From Tritrichomonas musculus (taxonomy: Eukaryota; Parabasalia; Tritrichomonadida; Tritrichomonadidae), in assembly GCA_039105265.1 (NCBI GenBank), contig JAPFFF010000022.1, positions 186,001-250,000 of the forward strand: DNA of 64,000 nucleotides. The letters are read 5' to 3'. Below are positions 26,407 through 36,815 of this stretch, in pieces. Within the stretch, counting starts at the first letter, position 1, and each line of letters starts with the position of its first letter. Made by a program: the position numbers and the translations under genes. Under the pieces are notes generated by a model. The model had not been told where the DNA came from, did no database searches, and was given only the letters and a program-made list of their open reading frames with translations.

Positions 26407-26500
26407 AGTAGTATAGTATAGGCGGTGTCTCATACTTCGCCACCGCCTACACTGCTCGCCACCAAGCTCAGGTACACCTTCGCTTGGGCCTCGCTACCCG
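26407..26500 (+). repeat. Left terminus of element B with two stem-loops
   Basis: AGTAGTATA (26407-26415) is followed by stem TAGGCGGTG (26419-26427) with CACCGCCTA (26441-26449). The stem extends to 12 pairs with one mismatch. Then comes CCAAGC with GCTTGG. The stem sequences differ from those in A and C but occupy the same place. Confidence 0.75.
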
Positions 26501-29102
26501 GCCAAATACCCTCTGAAAACCTATCGTAAGTACACACTCTCTACTTTCACTATTCCACCAATGTCATTTCCAAGGTATGGAGTAGTTTTTGAGCTTTCTA
26601 ATGGTGTTTTTTGAATTCTACACCCGAAAATACGATATTTCTTGTATTGGCACGACCCCGAAATATTGAGTAGAAATTGAGTTATGATCGATTTAATATT
26701 TTCTCTCAATTATTTTTATGCTAGAAGTATTTTTTTTTCTCTCAAATATTTTTATTTTAAATAAGGATGTTGCCCACTGCCCAATTATGCATGGCATTAA
26801 AAAAATCTGCCCTGCCCACATGGGCAATGCATTTTTTTATATAAATATATTAAATTATTTTGCATTGATAATGTGTATAAATTTTACTTTTAAATATTTT
26901 CTTAATTAAAAAAAAAAATATCTAAATTTTATATTATATATGTAAAAATTGAATTGTTTATATTGGGCAATAAACCTTTGAAATTTTTGGGCATGGGCGC
27001 CCATGCCCTTCATTCAAAATTTGAAAGAATTTCAATAGTTTACATGCTGGGCAGTACTGCCCACTTTCATAAGGTCAAATGTGGTCAAATAAATTAACCT
27101 TTTTGCCCAGGCTTTTTTATAATTAATAATGTTAAAATATGCATTTATTTTCTTAAAATACCTCAAATAAGCTCGGAAATGCTTTTTGGAGCTTTTTTTA
27201 CTGTGATTTAGAAGCTGTTTATTGCAATCATCTGAATCAATAATAATTAAATCGGGATATAACAATAAGAAGCTCCAAAATACAGTAAAAAAGCTCAGAA
27301 GAGCATTTATAAGCTATATATTTCTAATTCAAGAACGGGTTGTTCCTATCCTTTATATTGAAAGAAGTAATATTTGAATATTATTCCTTTATTCTTTTTT
27401 TTTATTTTTAAATTTATAAATTTATGACAATTACTAAGAATATGTTTATCAAATATATTAAAATTAAAATGATTCAGATTATCCTATAAAAAAAATATAA
27501 AATATCATATGTTAAAAACTGTTATGGCATTTTTAACCACCATCATTATGATAATCACATTGTGATGATTCTTTTGAGACCCAATTTGATGTGTTTATTT
27601 AAAAAGGATATCATAATATGAGCCCTCTAATATACTCTATTAGATTTTAAAGAAATTCGGCCCTCAATTTTTTGAATGAGTTCTTTGAAATTTTTTTCCA
27701 GATTTGTTTGCTTTTTTACAATCAAAAATGAAAAAAGAATAACCAAATATTAAATTGTAGAAATAAATGAAGATAAATATACTTATTTACTTCTTTAATG
27801 ATGAAAATAATTTAACTTTATGATTTATATTAAATTCATAAAAATATTTTTCACAAAATTTAATTTGAATACCAAATATATTATGTAATAATGCTTTTTA
27901 TTTCAAAATATTACTAAGTTTACATTTTTTATGAAAAGCATTTCGACAATTCTCATATAAAAATGAAATAATTTGAATAATTCTTAATGATTATTTATTA
28001 TTTTCCTATTTTATACTAGTTTGGTAAAATTTTTAATCAAAAAAAAAAATATAAATATAGCGAATAAACCTTTTTTTGAAAAGAAAATTTTAAAAAATGT
28101 GGTTATATTTTTTTTTGGGGGCAATTTCTAAAAAATCTTGGGCATTTTGGGCAAAATTTTTATAAATGGTCGGGCAAAAACGCATCATTAATTTTAAAAG
28201 AATTTTATTTTCTCTCAATTATTTTTATGCCAGAAGTATATTTTTTTCTTTCAAATATTTATACGAAAAAAGAAAATTATTTTCTCTCAATTATTTTTAT
28301 AGCAGAAGAATTTTTTTCTATCAAATATTTATACGAAAAAAGAAAATTATTTTCTCTCAATTATTTTTGTGCCAGAAGTATATTTTTTCTCTCAAATATT
28401 TTGAATAAATTATTTATATATAATGATCGATTTTTTGAATGAATAAATTTGTATGGTTGTATATTTTTTGAAAGGATAAATCTGTGTGGTTGGGATATTT
28501 TTGAATTGGAACGCTGCGTACGATTACACTTTTTCTGAGGACCGATCACAACTTTTTGAGATGACAGATCCCACTTTTTGAGAGAATCGATCACAACTTT
28601 TTGAGAGGACAGATCCCACTTTTTCTGAGAAAACTTTTTGATAAATAAACTTTTTGAATTGAAAACTTTTTCTGAGGTTTACGTCCCAAAATCCAACATC
28701 AATAAAAAGTGACATTTTTTTACAAAATTCCCAAAAATTAATGACCCTTTAAAAAATTTCCAAATTTTTATAATTTTTTATAATTTTTTAAAATTTTTAA
28801 TAATCTTAATAATAAAAATACATTACCCCATACACAAAAATATAAAAAATAAGAAAAATAAAAAAATAAAGAAAAAATTACTTACCCCCCTTCTCAAAAT
28901 TTCCCAACAAGCAAAAAATAAGAAAAATAACTCAAATGCAAAAAGAAAATATAAAAATTACTTACCCCCTTCTCAAAAAGTTTCAAAAATTAAAAAATAA
29001 AAAAATAAGGAAAAATACATTACCCCATACCAAAAAAATTAAAAAATAAAAAAATAAAGAAAAATACATTACCCCATACCAAAAATATTTTATTTTTATA
29101 AA
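26500..29102. other. AT-rich non-coding region with nested repeats
   Basis: No gene is convincing in these 2.6 kb. A unit containing TCTCTCAATTATTTTTATGC and CTCAAATATTT occurs once near 26703 and three times in tandem at 28205-28405. CGATCACAACTTTTTGAG and GACAGATCCCACTTTTT alternate at about 28541-28633. Short TGCCCA/GGGCA runs lie at 26770-27115. Near 28810-29090, several AAATACATTACCCCATAC units precede the first gene. The stretch 26760-28200 may be an insertion, since matching repeats lie on both sides. Confidence 0.55.
28205..28405 (+). repeat. Three-copy tandem repeat, about 65 bases
   Basis: Each unit has TTTTCTCTCAATTATTTTT, then an AGAAG-containing core, and then a TCAAATATTT end; the first two are followed by ATACGAAAAAAGAAAAT. 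A fourth, distant copy lies at about 26703-26757. Confidence 0.7.
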
Positions 29103-30418
29103 ATGTATCCAACACTTAATCCGGCTGAAGAACCAACACCTATACCAATTGAATATGTATATTTTTTAGAAGATGGGGAACGAGATATAAGTAAACCAAA
29201 TCGATATTACTTTAATTTTCCTCAAGAATGGTGTACTTCAAATAGAGGGGAATCAATTGTAGGCGTGAGAAGAATTTTTATGTTGGCTAGAAGTAGAAAA
29301 ATAGAATTCACGCTTGGAGTTAGAAAATATAGACGAAACGAATTTGATAAACTTAAACATGATAATCCCCAATTTTCATATGAACAATTATTTTACCATC
29401 TTGAAGATGAACAAAAGAGTGAGGTATTCATAAATATAAATTCTTGGCTAAATAGAGAAAATGATTTACGAGAAATATGGAATGATATGAGAGCTGCTAT
29501 TGAGGCAAAATTTGCAGAGTTTAATATTGGTGCGGATATAATCAATAAAGAACACAATTTTAATTTAGATAACCAAGAACTAAAATTAAGCACAAAATAT
29601 TCTAATTTAGTTACTGAATATTAAGATTTGCAAAAAGTAATAGAAGACCTCACAAATAAAATATTTAATGAGAAAGATGAAAAAGTGAAAGCTAAGCTAC
29701 AAGAAGAATTAGATAAAAAGAATGAAGAAGATAAAATGAATATAAACCTCAGACGCAATGTTCAAAAAGAAATGGAAAAAATAAGAGAAGAAATCAAGCT
29801 AAGTGAACAGAAACCTACATTTATTGAAGAAAAAGAAGGACTAAGACAAAGAGATGTACAACAGATGGTTATTATAATTATTCGGAGAATCATTTTACAG
29901 AAATATTCTATTCACCAACTAATGGAGAGATACTTCAAGGCAGTAAATATAAAAACTATTATGTTGACCTATCAATAAGTTTTAGAGTAAGACCAAAAGA
30001 TGATCTTTCACCATATAGACGATATGATTTTAATGATGTATTCAATATAGGTTATGAAGATTTTAATAATAACCCATGGGATTATATGGATCCTGAAAAA
30101 CCTGTCAAGGATAAAGATGGGAATATTATTAGATATGAAGGGAAATGGATGAGGGAAATAAAGTTTAAAAATGTTTGGGATAGACATTCGTGTTCAATAT
30201 ACTCTTCATTAGCTGAGCAGTCAAATAAATATTATTTAGGCAATAGTCAAATAGACTTTTACCCAATCAAGTACTTCAAGCTAAACTCAACAGATCAAAG
30301 ATTTTGGGTAGAATTCAATTCAGGGCGTCATAATAATATTCCTGTTCTGGTACCAAACAATGAATCATTTGTCATTGAAATGCAATTATTACCATTTAAG
30401 AAGATGCTTTACATTTAA
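29103..30418 (+). pseudogene. Minor capsid-like gene, broken (element B)
   Basis: The region carries recognisable pieces of the same protein as 11228-12511: MYPTLNPAEEPTPIPIEYVY at the start, a coiled-coil stretch in the middle, and KYFKLNSTDQRFWVEFNSG and FVIEMQLLPFKKMLYI at the end. It looks broken about twice. A coiled-coil insert is present, as in A and unlike C. Confidence 0.7.
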
Positions 30419-30429
30419 GACTAATTTAA

Positions 30430-31515
30430 ATGAACAAAAAGCATTTTAAGACAATTAATGAGCTTCATTCTTTTTTTCCTTGGAGATCTGCCTCTAAATT
30501 TGTTCCACTCGCAAAACGATATGGATTCACAGAAGAAGCCGCATTAGATTATTTAAGGAAGATAGTACATGATGTTAAGGTACCAAAGGCAAAGTTTATG
30601 AATATCTATTCTAAACACTCTGGGGGATATCAAATGGACACATTCATCAATGATAAGACAAAGGATGGTCTCAACTATTTGATGCTAATTAATATTAACA
30701 CAAGAAAAGCATATTGTTATCCAATGAAGGGGAAAGGTGCAAAAGAGGTAGCCCAGGCATTAAATAAATTTTTTGAGGACGAGCCAGATGTCTATTCGAT
30801 AACATCAGACCAGGATGCTGCTTACTTGTCCAATGATGTATTACAGTTGATGAAGACCAAAAATATTGTTTACACTACTACCGAGGATAATAATCATAAT
30901 GTACTAGGTATCATAAATAGGTTCATGAGAACGATTAGAGACATGGTAGGCGAGAACAGGTTCATTAATGAGAAAGAAATGGATAGTTTAATAGATTCAT
31001 ACAACAATTCTCCCCACAGGTCATTGGACTATAAGATACCAAACGAGATGACAGAGAAAGATGAAAAAGAATATGTAAAAACCAAGTCGCAAAACAATCC
31101 ATATGACTTTAAGCCAAATGATAGAGTTAGAATTATTCAGGCTAAGGAGCCATTTTCGAAGCGCAGGAACAAGGTAAGCAAGGAAGCATATATAGTTGAT
31201 TCAAAGGCTGGGAACCAATTTATAATTAAGTCCAAAGATGAGTCAATAGACAAACTCCCTGGTTATAGGTTAATCAAGACACAAAACAAAAATATTGCAC
31301 AAACACTTAAGGGAGGCAAGAGAGGTATTGTGGAGAAGATTATTTCTTATGATACAACAAAGAACAAATATAAAATTAAATACAGCGAAGGTACAGAAGA
31401 CATCATACCGGCTAAAAATTTACGAGAAGGTGCTCCAACAAAGCTATCTAATCTTGAAGTGGATTACTGGTCAAAGAAGAAAAATATACCCAACAATATA
31501 AAGAAATGGATTTAA
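30430..31515 (+). CDS. Retrovirus-like integrase (element B)
   Basis: At 361 residues this is collinear with the A copy and over 90% identical by eye through the core (GGYQMDTFINDKTKDGLNYL, SITSDQDAAYLSNDVLQ, GIINRFMRTIRDM). Differences cluster in the N-terminal helix (HSFFPWRSASKFVPLAKRY) and near the end (SKKKNIPNNIKKWI). The gene looks whole. The codons use more G and C than in A, showing long separation despite the protein match. Confidence 0.9.
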   Translation: MNKKHFKTINELHSFFPWRSASKFVPLAKRYGFTEEAALDYLRKIVHDVKVPKAKFMNIYSKHSGGYQMDTFINDKTKDGLNYLMLININTRKAYCYPMKGKGAKEVAQALNKFFEDEPDVYSITSDQDAAYLSNDVLQLMKTKNIVYTTTEDNNHNVLGIINRFMRTIRDMVGENRFINEKEMDSLIDSYNNSPHRSLDYKIPNEMTEKDEKEYVKTKSQNNPYDFKPNDRVRIIQAKEPFSKRRNKVSKEAYIVDSKAGNQFIIKSKDESIDKLPGYRLIKTQNKNIAQTLKGGKRGIVEKIISYDTTKNKYKIKYSEGTEDIIPAKNLREGAPTKLSNLEVDYWSKKKNIPNNIKKWI

Positions 31516-31525
31516 CCACAAATAA

Positions 31526-32383
31526 ATGTCTAAACAAATAATGAAAGAAGTGGAATCCTTAATCCAAAAGACAATGAAGAAGAACCAGAAAGAGATAGAG
31601 GCAGCACTGATGAAACCTCTCCATCCTTCCTATCCTTTTAGTACGAATGGAATTATATTTCTTATTGGACGTCCAGGTGCAGGTAAGAGTTATTGGTTGT
31701 GGTCTCACATACTCATTACTGAACGTCTATTTAAGCATCCGTACTATCAAAAAATTATATTCTGTTCAACAAGTGGCAAAATGGACAAAACCGCTGAGGC
31801 AATGAGTAAAGAGGTAAAGACACCAATAGTATATCTTAATGAATCCCAATTGATGGATTACCTAAAGAAACACCTCAAAAGAAAAATAAAATATTATGCA
31901 ATGGTTAAACATGTATTATCAAAAATGAAGGAAACAAATGAAGAAATGCAAAGACTTATAAACAAGCACTCCCTCCAAGAAATAGATGATAGAATAGTAT
32001 ATATAGCCAATAAGTTAGTAAAATACCAAACCTCTTCTTACCCATATAACACACTAATAATATTGGATGACTGTGCAGGAAGTGATTTATTGACACATAA
32101 CAATACTGAATTCCTTAGACTATTAACCAAGACAAGACATTATAATATTACCTGCATCATGGCTATTCAGACAATCAGATTCGTACACATAAATGCAAAA
32201 AGATTGGCCACGGATATCATATGCTATAGTGGATACTCAGAAGAAGATTTTACTTCCTTGCTTCAACAAACAAATAACAACCTTAATATCAAGAAGACGG
32301 TAAAAGAATATTTACAGCATAGAGATCTTCATTCAAAATTTATTATGAACATAACCGCCAATAAATATTACTTTGAAAAGTAG
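31526..32383 (+). CDS. FtsK/HerA-type DNA packaging ATPase (element B)
   Basis: The 285-residue copy has Walker A FLIGRPGAGKSYWLW and Walker B LIILDDCAGSDLL. From about residue 105 to 265 it is almost the same as the A and C proteins. The gene follows the integrase by 10 bases and precedes the small basic protein by 17, so the block is likely expressed together or from very short promoters of the type A-rich-ATG. Confidence 0.92.
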   Translation: MSKQIMKEVESLIQKTMKKNQKEIEAALMKPLHPSYPFSTNGIIFLIGRPGAGKSYWLWSHILITERLFKHPYYQKIIFCSTSGKMDKTAEAMSKEVKTPIVYLNESQLMDYLKKHLKRKIKYYAMVKHVLSKMKETNEEMQRLINKHSLQEIDDRIVYIANKLVKYQTSSYPYNTLIILDDCAGSDLLTHNNTEFLRLLTKTRHYNITCIMAIQTIRFVHINAKRLATDIICYSGYSEEDFTSLLQQTNNNLNIKKTVKEYLQHRDLHSKFIMNITANKYYFEK

Positions 32384-32400
32384 TTTTATTTGTAAATTAA

Positions 32401-32931
32401 ATGCCTTCAGGAACAATCGATTCTGGAAAATATATTCAATCTACTACACCAGATTCTGGTGGTAGTACTTTTGGGAAATTTATAAATAATGCATGGAATT
32501 CTGTAAAATCTGGTTTTGGGAAAGTAAGTAAATTCATTGGTGATAGTGCAGTTGGGAAAGCTGGCAAGTGGGTTTGGAAGAATAAGATACCGGTAATAAA
32601 TACCGTAGGAGGAGCAACACAAGCTTTTGGAACAATAACGGGTAATCCAGCAGCAATAGGTATAGGTAAAGGATTGACAACAATAGCAAGTGGAATAAAA
32701 GAAGGAGAAGTAAAGGCAGCATTAGAAAAGAATATAGCAGAAAGACAACCTAATCCGTTAGGTAGTAATGTAATGTATGCAGATTTTCCACGCATTCATT
32801 ATTCGAGAAAGCCAGCTGCTTATAAAATATATCAGAACAGAAGTAAATATGTGGACGAAGCAGAAGCACATATAGCGAAATTGAATAAAAGAAAGAGAAA
32901 GAAATCAAGAAAAACAAAGAAAACTCAATAA
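32401..32931 (+). CDS. Small basic virion-like protein (176 aa, element B)
   Basis: It begins MPSGTIDSGKYIQSTTPDSG, an N-terminus shared with the C copy but not with A. The amphipathic GKFINNAWNSVKSGFGKVSK, the Gly/Ala centre and FPRIHYSRKPAAYKIYQNRS match A. The tail is KRKRKKSRKTKKTQ. The A protein thus shares its body with B but differs at its N-terminus, which hints at recombination between lineages. Confidence 0.6.
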   Translation: MPSGTIDSGKYIQSTTPDSGGSTFGKFINNAWNSVKSGFGKVSKFIGDSAVGKAGKWVWKNKIPVINTVGGATQAFGTITGNPAAIGIGKGLTTIASGIKEGEVKAALEKNIAERQPNPLGSNVMYADFPRIHYSRKPAAYKIYQNRSKYVDEAEAHIAKLNKRKRKKSRKTKKTQ

Positions 32932-32962
32932 AACTCAATAAAATGATTTTTTTATCAATTAA

Positions 32963-33529
32963 ATGTCTAAGCATTTGACAGGATCAAAAAGATTACAAGT
33001 AATACAGAACTGGCTTAATGGTCGTGAGGACCCTGATTGGGATGTGCTTCCTACCAAAAAAGAAAACAAATATATAGTAAAAAGAAGAGAGCAACCATTA
33101 ACAAAACCACCACCTGAACCATTAACTAAAACAGAAACGATTGAAGAAAAAGTTGTTGGTCAGAATTCCGACCCACCTGAGGAACCGGTAAAAGAAATAC
33201 CAAAACCCAAAAAACCAATAATTGAAGAACAACCAAAACAAGTATATGATCCAACAATAAATATAGAAATACTAAACCAATTAAAGCTATTAGGCGAAGA
33301 GTTTAAAAACGAAAGGGCTAAGAAAGAACAGAAGAAAATGATAAAAGATGTAATACAAAAACAAATGAGAAAACCATATTATCCACAGTTTACTCAGCCA
33401 CAATACATAAACGCCTTGAGCCAAGAACCAAATCAAATAGAAGACGAATCAGAAGAGGAACCAATACCAGTAATCCCACCTCAACCTATTCGTAGAAGAC
33501 GAAATAATATTTTCTCTGATATGATTTAA
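32963..33529 (+). CDS. P/E-rich linker protein (188 aa, element B)
   Basis: The conserved N-terminal domain is SKHLTGSKRLQVIQNWLNG and DPDWDVLPTKKENKYIVKR. A Pro/Glu/Lys-rich linker follows, then the conserved helix (DPTINIEILNQLKLLGEEF) and a C-terminal RRRRNNIFSDMI. The linker contains the 16-base palindrome copy at 33158-33173. The C-terminal basic peptide next to the MCP gene suggests a capsid-interacting scaffold. No known family. Confidence 0.6.
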   Translation: MSKHLTGSKRLQVIQNWLNGREDPDWDVLPTKKENKYIVKRREQPLTKPPPEPLTKTETIEEKVVGQNSDPPEEPVKEIPKPKKPIIEEQPKQVYDPTINIEILNQLKLLGEEFKNERAKKEQKKMIKDVIQKQMRKPYYPQFTQPQYINALSQEPNQIEDESEEEPIPVIPPQPIRRRRNNIFSDMI

Positions 33530-33560
33530 TTTGCTTTTGTTATTTTTCTCAAAAGAAAAT

Positions 33561-35135
33561 ATGTTAAATCCAGAAATTGAACTAAGGACGTCAGCTGAAA
33601 CATGTACCCAAATTGCTAGCTATTTTGATATTGTTGATAATTGTATAGCCTTATCAGATACCAACAAGCAATACACAATTAGTCCTCAAACATCTTATTC
33701 TCCATCGCCTCCAATTCAACAAGGTTCATATACCAGTGCAATTATATCACCTAACACAAACAATACAGCAGATATATATAATGGATTTATTAGAGCTGAC
33801 ATGGAGGTAAAGATTAAAGAAATGGCAGAACAAGAAGTTAAAGCAACAATTGATGGTGAATATCAATTTAATAGAGTATGGTTTGGTTTCAAGGATGCTA
33901 GAGATGCTGTTGAGAAATATGAAATAGTAGCTAACGGAATAACGATATATACCCAGAACTTTGGTTGCGAAGAATCATTTCTAACTGCATGTTGTGCGAA
34001 TGAAACAACAAAGAGAGCAGATGTATATTCAAAGGCAAGACATAAAGATATATGGAATGGTAATTCAGGCAGCAGAACAGGATTTATTGTTGATTGGGCC
34101 GAAGGATGGAAAGACAAAACATATAAAATTCACCTAAAGATTGATTTAAGAAGGTTCTTACCATTATCAAATATTAAATACCTTCCAGCATTTGCAGGCA
34201 AGATTGAACTCCGATTATTCTTTTCATGTGAAGGTATGGTATGTTGTCCAATGGGTCCAGGAAAAAGTTTTGAACATAATAATGTCGTTAATTCAACTTA
34301 CACATTACCAATCATCACAAATGAATTTACACCCATTAAAGAACCAATTATTATGTATACAGATTTAACTAATAAAGTACTAACAGCAAAAGACAGAACA
34401 TTTCAAGTCACTGAATATAAAGTTACTGAGTGTTCATCTATTATTCCTTGTTTTGGTATAGAAGATAATATTTATTCCAGTCTAGTACAAAGATATGCTG
34501 ACCCAACTCATCCACTAACATTTCCAACCCAAACACTTTCTGTCTATACTACTACTGCTCCATTAAAGAATCCGAATTGTAAATCCACCTGCACCATTAC
34601 TCCACGTTTTGTTGATTCCATATTTTGTCTATTTCCAGAAAAGCATACCCATCACACAGTATTTAAGAATCCACAATTTAAGTTATTCCAATTAAACTGT
34701 GGTGGGTATGGAAACATTCCTGCAAAGCCATTTGGTACAACTGTTGAATACCCAGAGTTCCTTGAATATTGTCAGAACGCAATGAACATGAATGGAGGAC
34801 AGAGTGGATTTAATAAAGAAGTTGTTGCATCATTAACCAATGACCAACCATACGCACGCTCTATTGGAAATTATCCTGATGACCGAACAAGTTTCTTTAT
34901 TGCTCTCCCAACTGAAACTGATAATACTTATCAACAGGGATTAACCTCTTTGTCACCAATCAATTTTGAAATAATTGTAACACAAGAAACAGGTGACAAT
35001 ACATATGCAAAAGATGTTCAAACACCACCTTTAATATGCCTCTTATTTGATTCTTCTATATCTATTCTTGTTCAGCCAAATGGTATGCCACCTTTAGTTC
35101 GCCTTGGAAATTATGATTTGACCTCTAGAGAATGA
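33561..35135 (+). CDS. Double jelly-roll major capsid protein (element B)
   Basis: I choose the ATG at 33561 (MLNPEIELRTSAETCTQIAS), giving 524 residues; this start matches A and C. Conserved stretches include GFKDARDAVEKYEIVANGIT, ANETTKRADVYSKARHKDIW, IDLRRFLPLSNIKYLPAFAG and TPRFVDSIFCLFPEKHTHH, with frequent beta-strand patterns and paired cysteines (CC at two places). The length fits Polinton/virophage MCPs, which form hexagonal capsomers. The gene appears whole. Sequence alone cannot prove the fold. Confidence 0.82.
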   Translation: MLNPEIELRTSAETCTQIASYFDIVDNCIALSDTNKQYTISPQTSYSPSPPIQQGSYTSAIISPNTNNTADIYNGFIRADMEVKIKEMAEQEVKATIDGEYQFNRVWFGFKDARDAVEKYEIVANGITIYTQNFGCEESFLTACCANETTKRADVYSKARHKDIWNGNSGSRTGFIVDWAEGWKDKTYKIHLKIDLRRFLPLSNIKYLPAFAGKIELRLFFSCEGMVCCPMGPGKSFEHNNVVNSTYTLPIITNEFTPIKEPIIMYTDLTNKVLTAKDRTFQVTEYKVTECSSIIPCFGIEDNIYSSLVQRYADPTHPLTFPTQTLSVYTTTAPLKNPNCKSTCTITPRFVDSIFCLFPEKHTHHTVFKNPQFKLFQLNCGGYGNIPAKPFGTTVEYPEFLEYCQNAMNMNGGQSGFNKEVVASLTNDQPYARSIGNYPDDRTSFFIALPTETDNTYQQGLTSLSPINFEIIVTQETGDNTYAKDVQTPPLICLLFDSSISILVQPNGMPPLVRLGNYDLTSRE

Positions 35136-35140
35136 AAACA

Positions 35141-35167
35141 GTTTTGACATCCATTTTTATTTTTGTA
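35141..35167 (+). repeat. 27-base direct repeat, left copy
   Basis: A 27-base string beginning GTTTTGACATCCATTTTTAT is repeated perfectly at 36261-36287. The pair bounds the optional gene 35168-35716 and its downstream non-coding DNA, 1120 bases apart. The left copy lies directly before that gene's ATG. Confidence 0.9.
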
Positions 35168-35716
35168 ATGTCAAGTGAAAATGAATTGCCTCTTCATGAT
35201 ACTCCTATTGGTTCACCTCAATATCAATTATCACCAAACATGCAAAATTTAAATAATAGTTTTCAAAACTTTGTTGTCAATAATGAAATTGATGATTGGG
35301 AAATAGACCGTAATTTTAATGAACCTCAATCAACGTCTCCAAATGAAGAAGAATTTTATGCAGGAATCAATCAAATTGTAGAAAAACAATTAGAAGAACA
35401 TCCAGCAAATCCAAACCGTAATTTTAATGAACCTCAATCAACGTCTCCAAATGAAGAAGAATTTTATGCAGGAATCAATCAAATTGTAGAAAAACAATTA
35501 GAAGAACATCCAGCAAATCCAAACCGTCATGGAAATCCAAGACCTCCAAACCCACAAGATGACATATTTTATGAAAGGATAACTAATGAAATATATAGAA
35601 TAATGCATGTAAATACATTAAAAGGTGGGCGTAAGTGTATTATGACAAGAGATATAAATCATAAACAAACTACTTTTTATATTCATACATTCAAACATCA
35701 ATATGGACTAGAATAA
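35168..35716 (+). CDS. Optional-slot protein with duplicated module (182 aa, element B)
   Basis: I choose MSSENELPLHDTP at 35168; an upstream Met at 35132 overlaps the MCP stop and reads through the direct repeat. The middle is an exact tandem duplication of 36 codons (RNFNEPQSTSPNEEEFYAGI and onward). The C-terminal domain (FYERITNEIYRIMHVNTLKG, then HTFKHQYGLE) matches the tail of the HNH region in A. The duplicated EEEFYAGINQIVEKQ looks like a further copy of the tail's FYERITNEIYRI. Function unknown; perhaps a DNA-binding remnant of an HNH-type mobile gene. Confidence 0.55.
   Translation: MSSENELPLHDTPIGSPQYQLSPNMQNLNNSFQNFVVNNEIDDWEIDRNFNEPQSTSPNEEEFYAGINQIVEKQLEEHPANPNRNFNEPQSTSPNEEEFYAGINQIVEKQLEEHPANPNRHGNPRPPNPQDDIFYERITNEIYRIMHVNTLKGGRKCIMTRDINHKQTTFYIHTFKHQYGLE
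35309..35524 (+). repeat. Perfect 108-base tandem duplication
   Basis: Two identical 108-base units (35309-35416 and 35417-35524) lie in frame inside the optional-slot gene. The perfect identity in such AT-rich DNA points to a very recent duplication. Confidence 0.9.
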
Positions 35717-36260
35717 TCTACTAATATCTTGGTAAATACTCAGCCTTTTTGAAATATTTTTTTAAATATAATATAGACTCATGTTGGTAGTTAACATATT
35801 CCAATATACAAAATTGAATAGGGGGTAAACAAATTGTTTTACAAATATCTTGGTAAATACTTGACCAATTGTGAATATTAACACTAATATAATAATTATT
35901 CCCCAAGTACTAAAACATACTAGAATATAAAAAATAGTTACCCTGTAGTTGTTGAGATATAGAAAAGTGATGTGAATTCGAGCTCCATTTTTGACCCTTT
36001 TCCATATCTTGATAACCCCTGAACCTTTCATGAATATTATCATAAATATAACATTTGTAGGGATAAAATAGAAATATACTACAATATAAGAAATAGTTAC
36101 TCTGTAGTTGTTGAGATATAGAAAAAAGGTTCCAAACCGAATTTTCCCAAATTTGAGTAAAGGACGGAATTTTGATAGAACGTATCTCTGGGCATGAAAT
36201 TATAATAAGTTGTAGGGAAGATTAGTAAAAAATTTTTGGAAACGAAAAAATTAAAAAACG
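35717..36260. other. Non-coding stretch inside the optional slot
   Basis: No gene is seen. ATATCTTGGTAAATACT occurs at about 35726 and 35848. A 45-base unit with GTAGTTGTTGAGATATAGAA occurs at about 35945 and 36103. These pairs suggest repeated local duplication. The stretch ends at the second 27-base direct repeat. Confidence 0.6.
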
Positions 36261-36287
36261 GTTTTGACATCCATTTTTATTTTTGTA
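36261..36287 (+). repeat. 27-base direct repeat, right copy
   Basis: This copy is identical to 35141-35167. After it comes the usual leader of the 149-residue gene, as found straight after the MCP in C, so the DNA between the repeats is extra in B. Confidence 0.9.
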
Positions 36288-36327
36288 TTACTCAATATTT
36301 TTAAAATTTTTTTTATTTCCATACAAA

Positions 36328-36777
36328 ATGCAAGACCAATATAAAGTTTATGATTACATCAATAATGTTATTTCCCTCGCTGATAACCCTGAAGATTTTA
36401 AAGAAAGTAATTTTGCCATATTATGTGATCGATACCCCATTCAACTTTCAAAAAATAAATATTTAGCAAAAGTCATCTACATATCAATTAAGGCTAATAA
36501 GACTATTTGGAGACTATATCCGGACAAAATTAAGGAATATGATATAGAACACATAGTATTAAATACTAACTCAAGAAGGAAAATTAATTATAAAATGCAA
36601 GAATTCTTTGTTAATGGTTCAAATAAGGAACAAGAATATGGGGAATACAGTTACTACAATTATTCAATAGAATTAGCATCTAAAAAGACTAAAACAATGA
36701 TAGAGGAATTACGTAAGAAATATGAATTAAATACACCTGAACTATTTATTGGTCTCCATCAAGAGCTAGTTCTGTAA
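36328..36777 (+). CDS. Conserved 149-aa protein (element B)
   Basis: The start MQDQYKVYDYINNVISLADN at 36328 follows a T-rich then A-rich leader also seen in C. Conserved parts are FAILCDRYPIQLSKNKYLAK, TIWRLYPDKIKEYDIEHIVL and RRKINYKMQEFFVNGSN. It is a compact alpha/beta-looking protein, the same length in C and absent from A, where the primase-helicase occupies this region. I cannot name a family. The exchange suggests a replication or regulatory role rather than a structural one. Confidence 0.65.
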   Translation: MQDQYKVYDYINNVISLADNPEDFKESNFAILCDRYPIQLSKNKYLAKVIYISIKANKTIWRLYPDKIKEYDIEHIVLNTNSRRKINYKMQEFFVNGSNKEQEYGEYSYYNYSIELASKKTKTMIEELRKKYELNTPELFIGLHQELVL

Positions 36778-36815
36778 GTCGGAATCTCGACCGACCAATT
36801 TTTTTTGAAAAAGAA

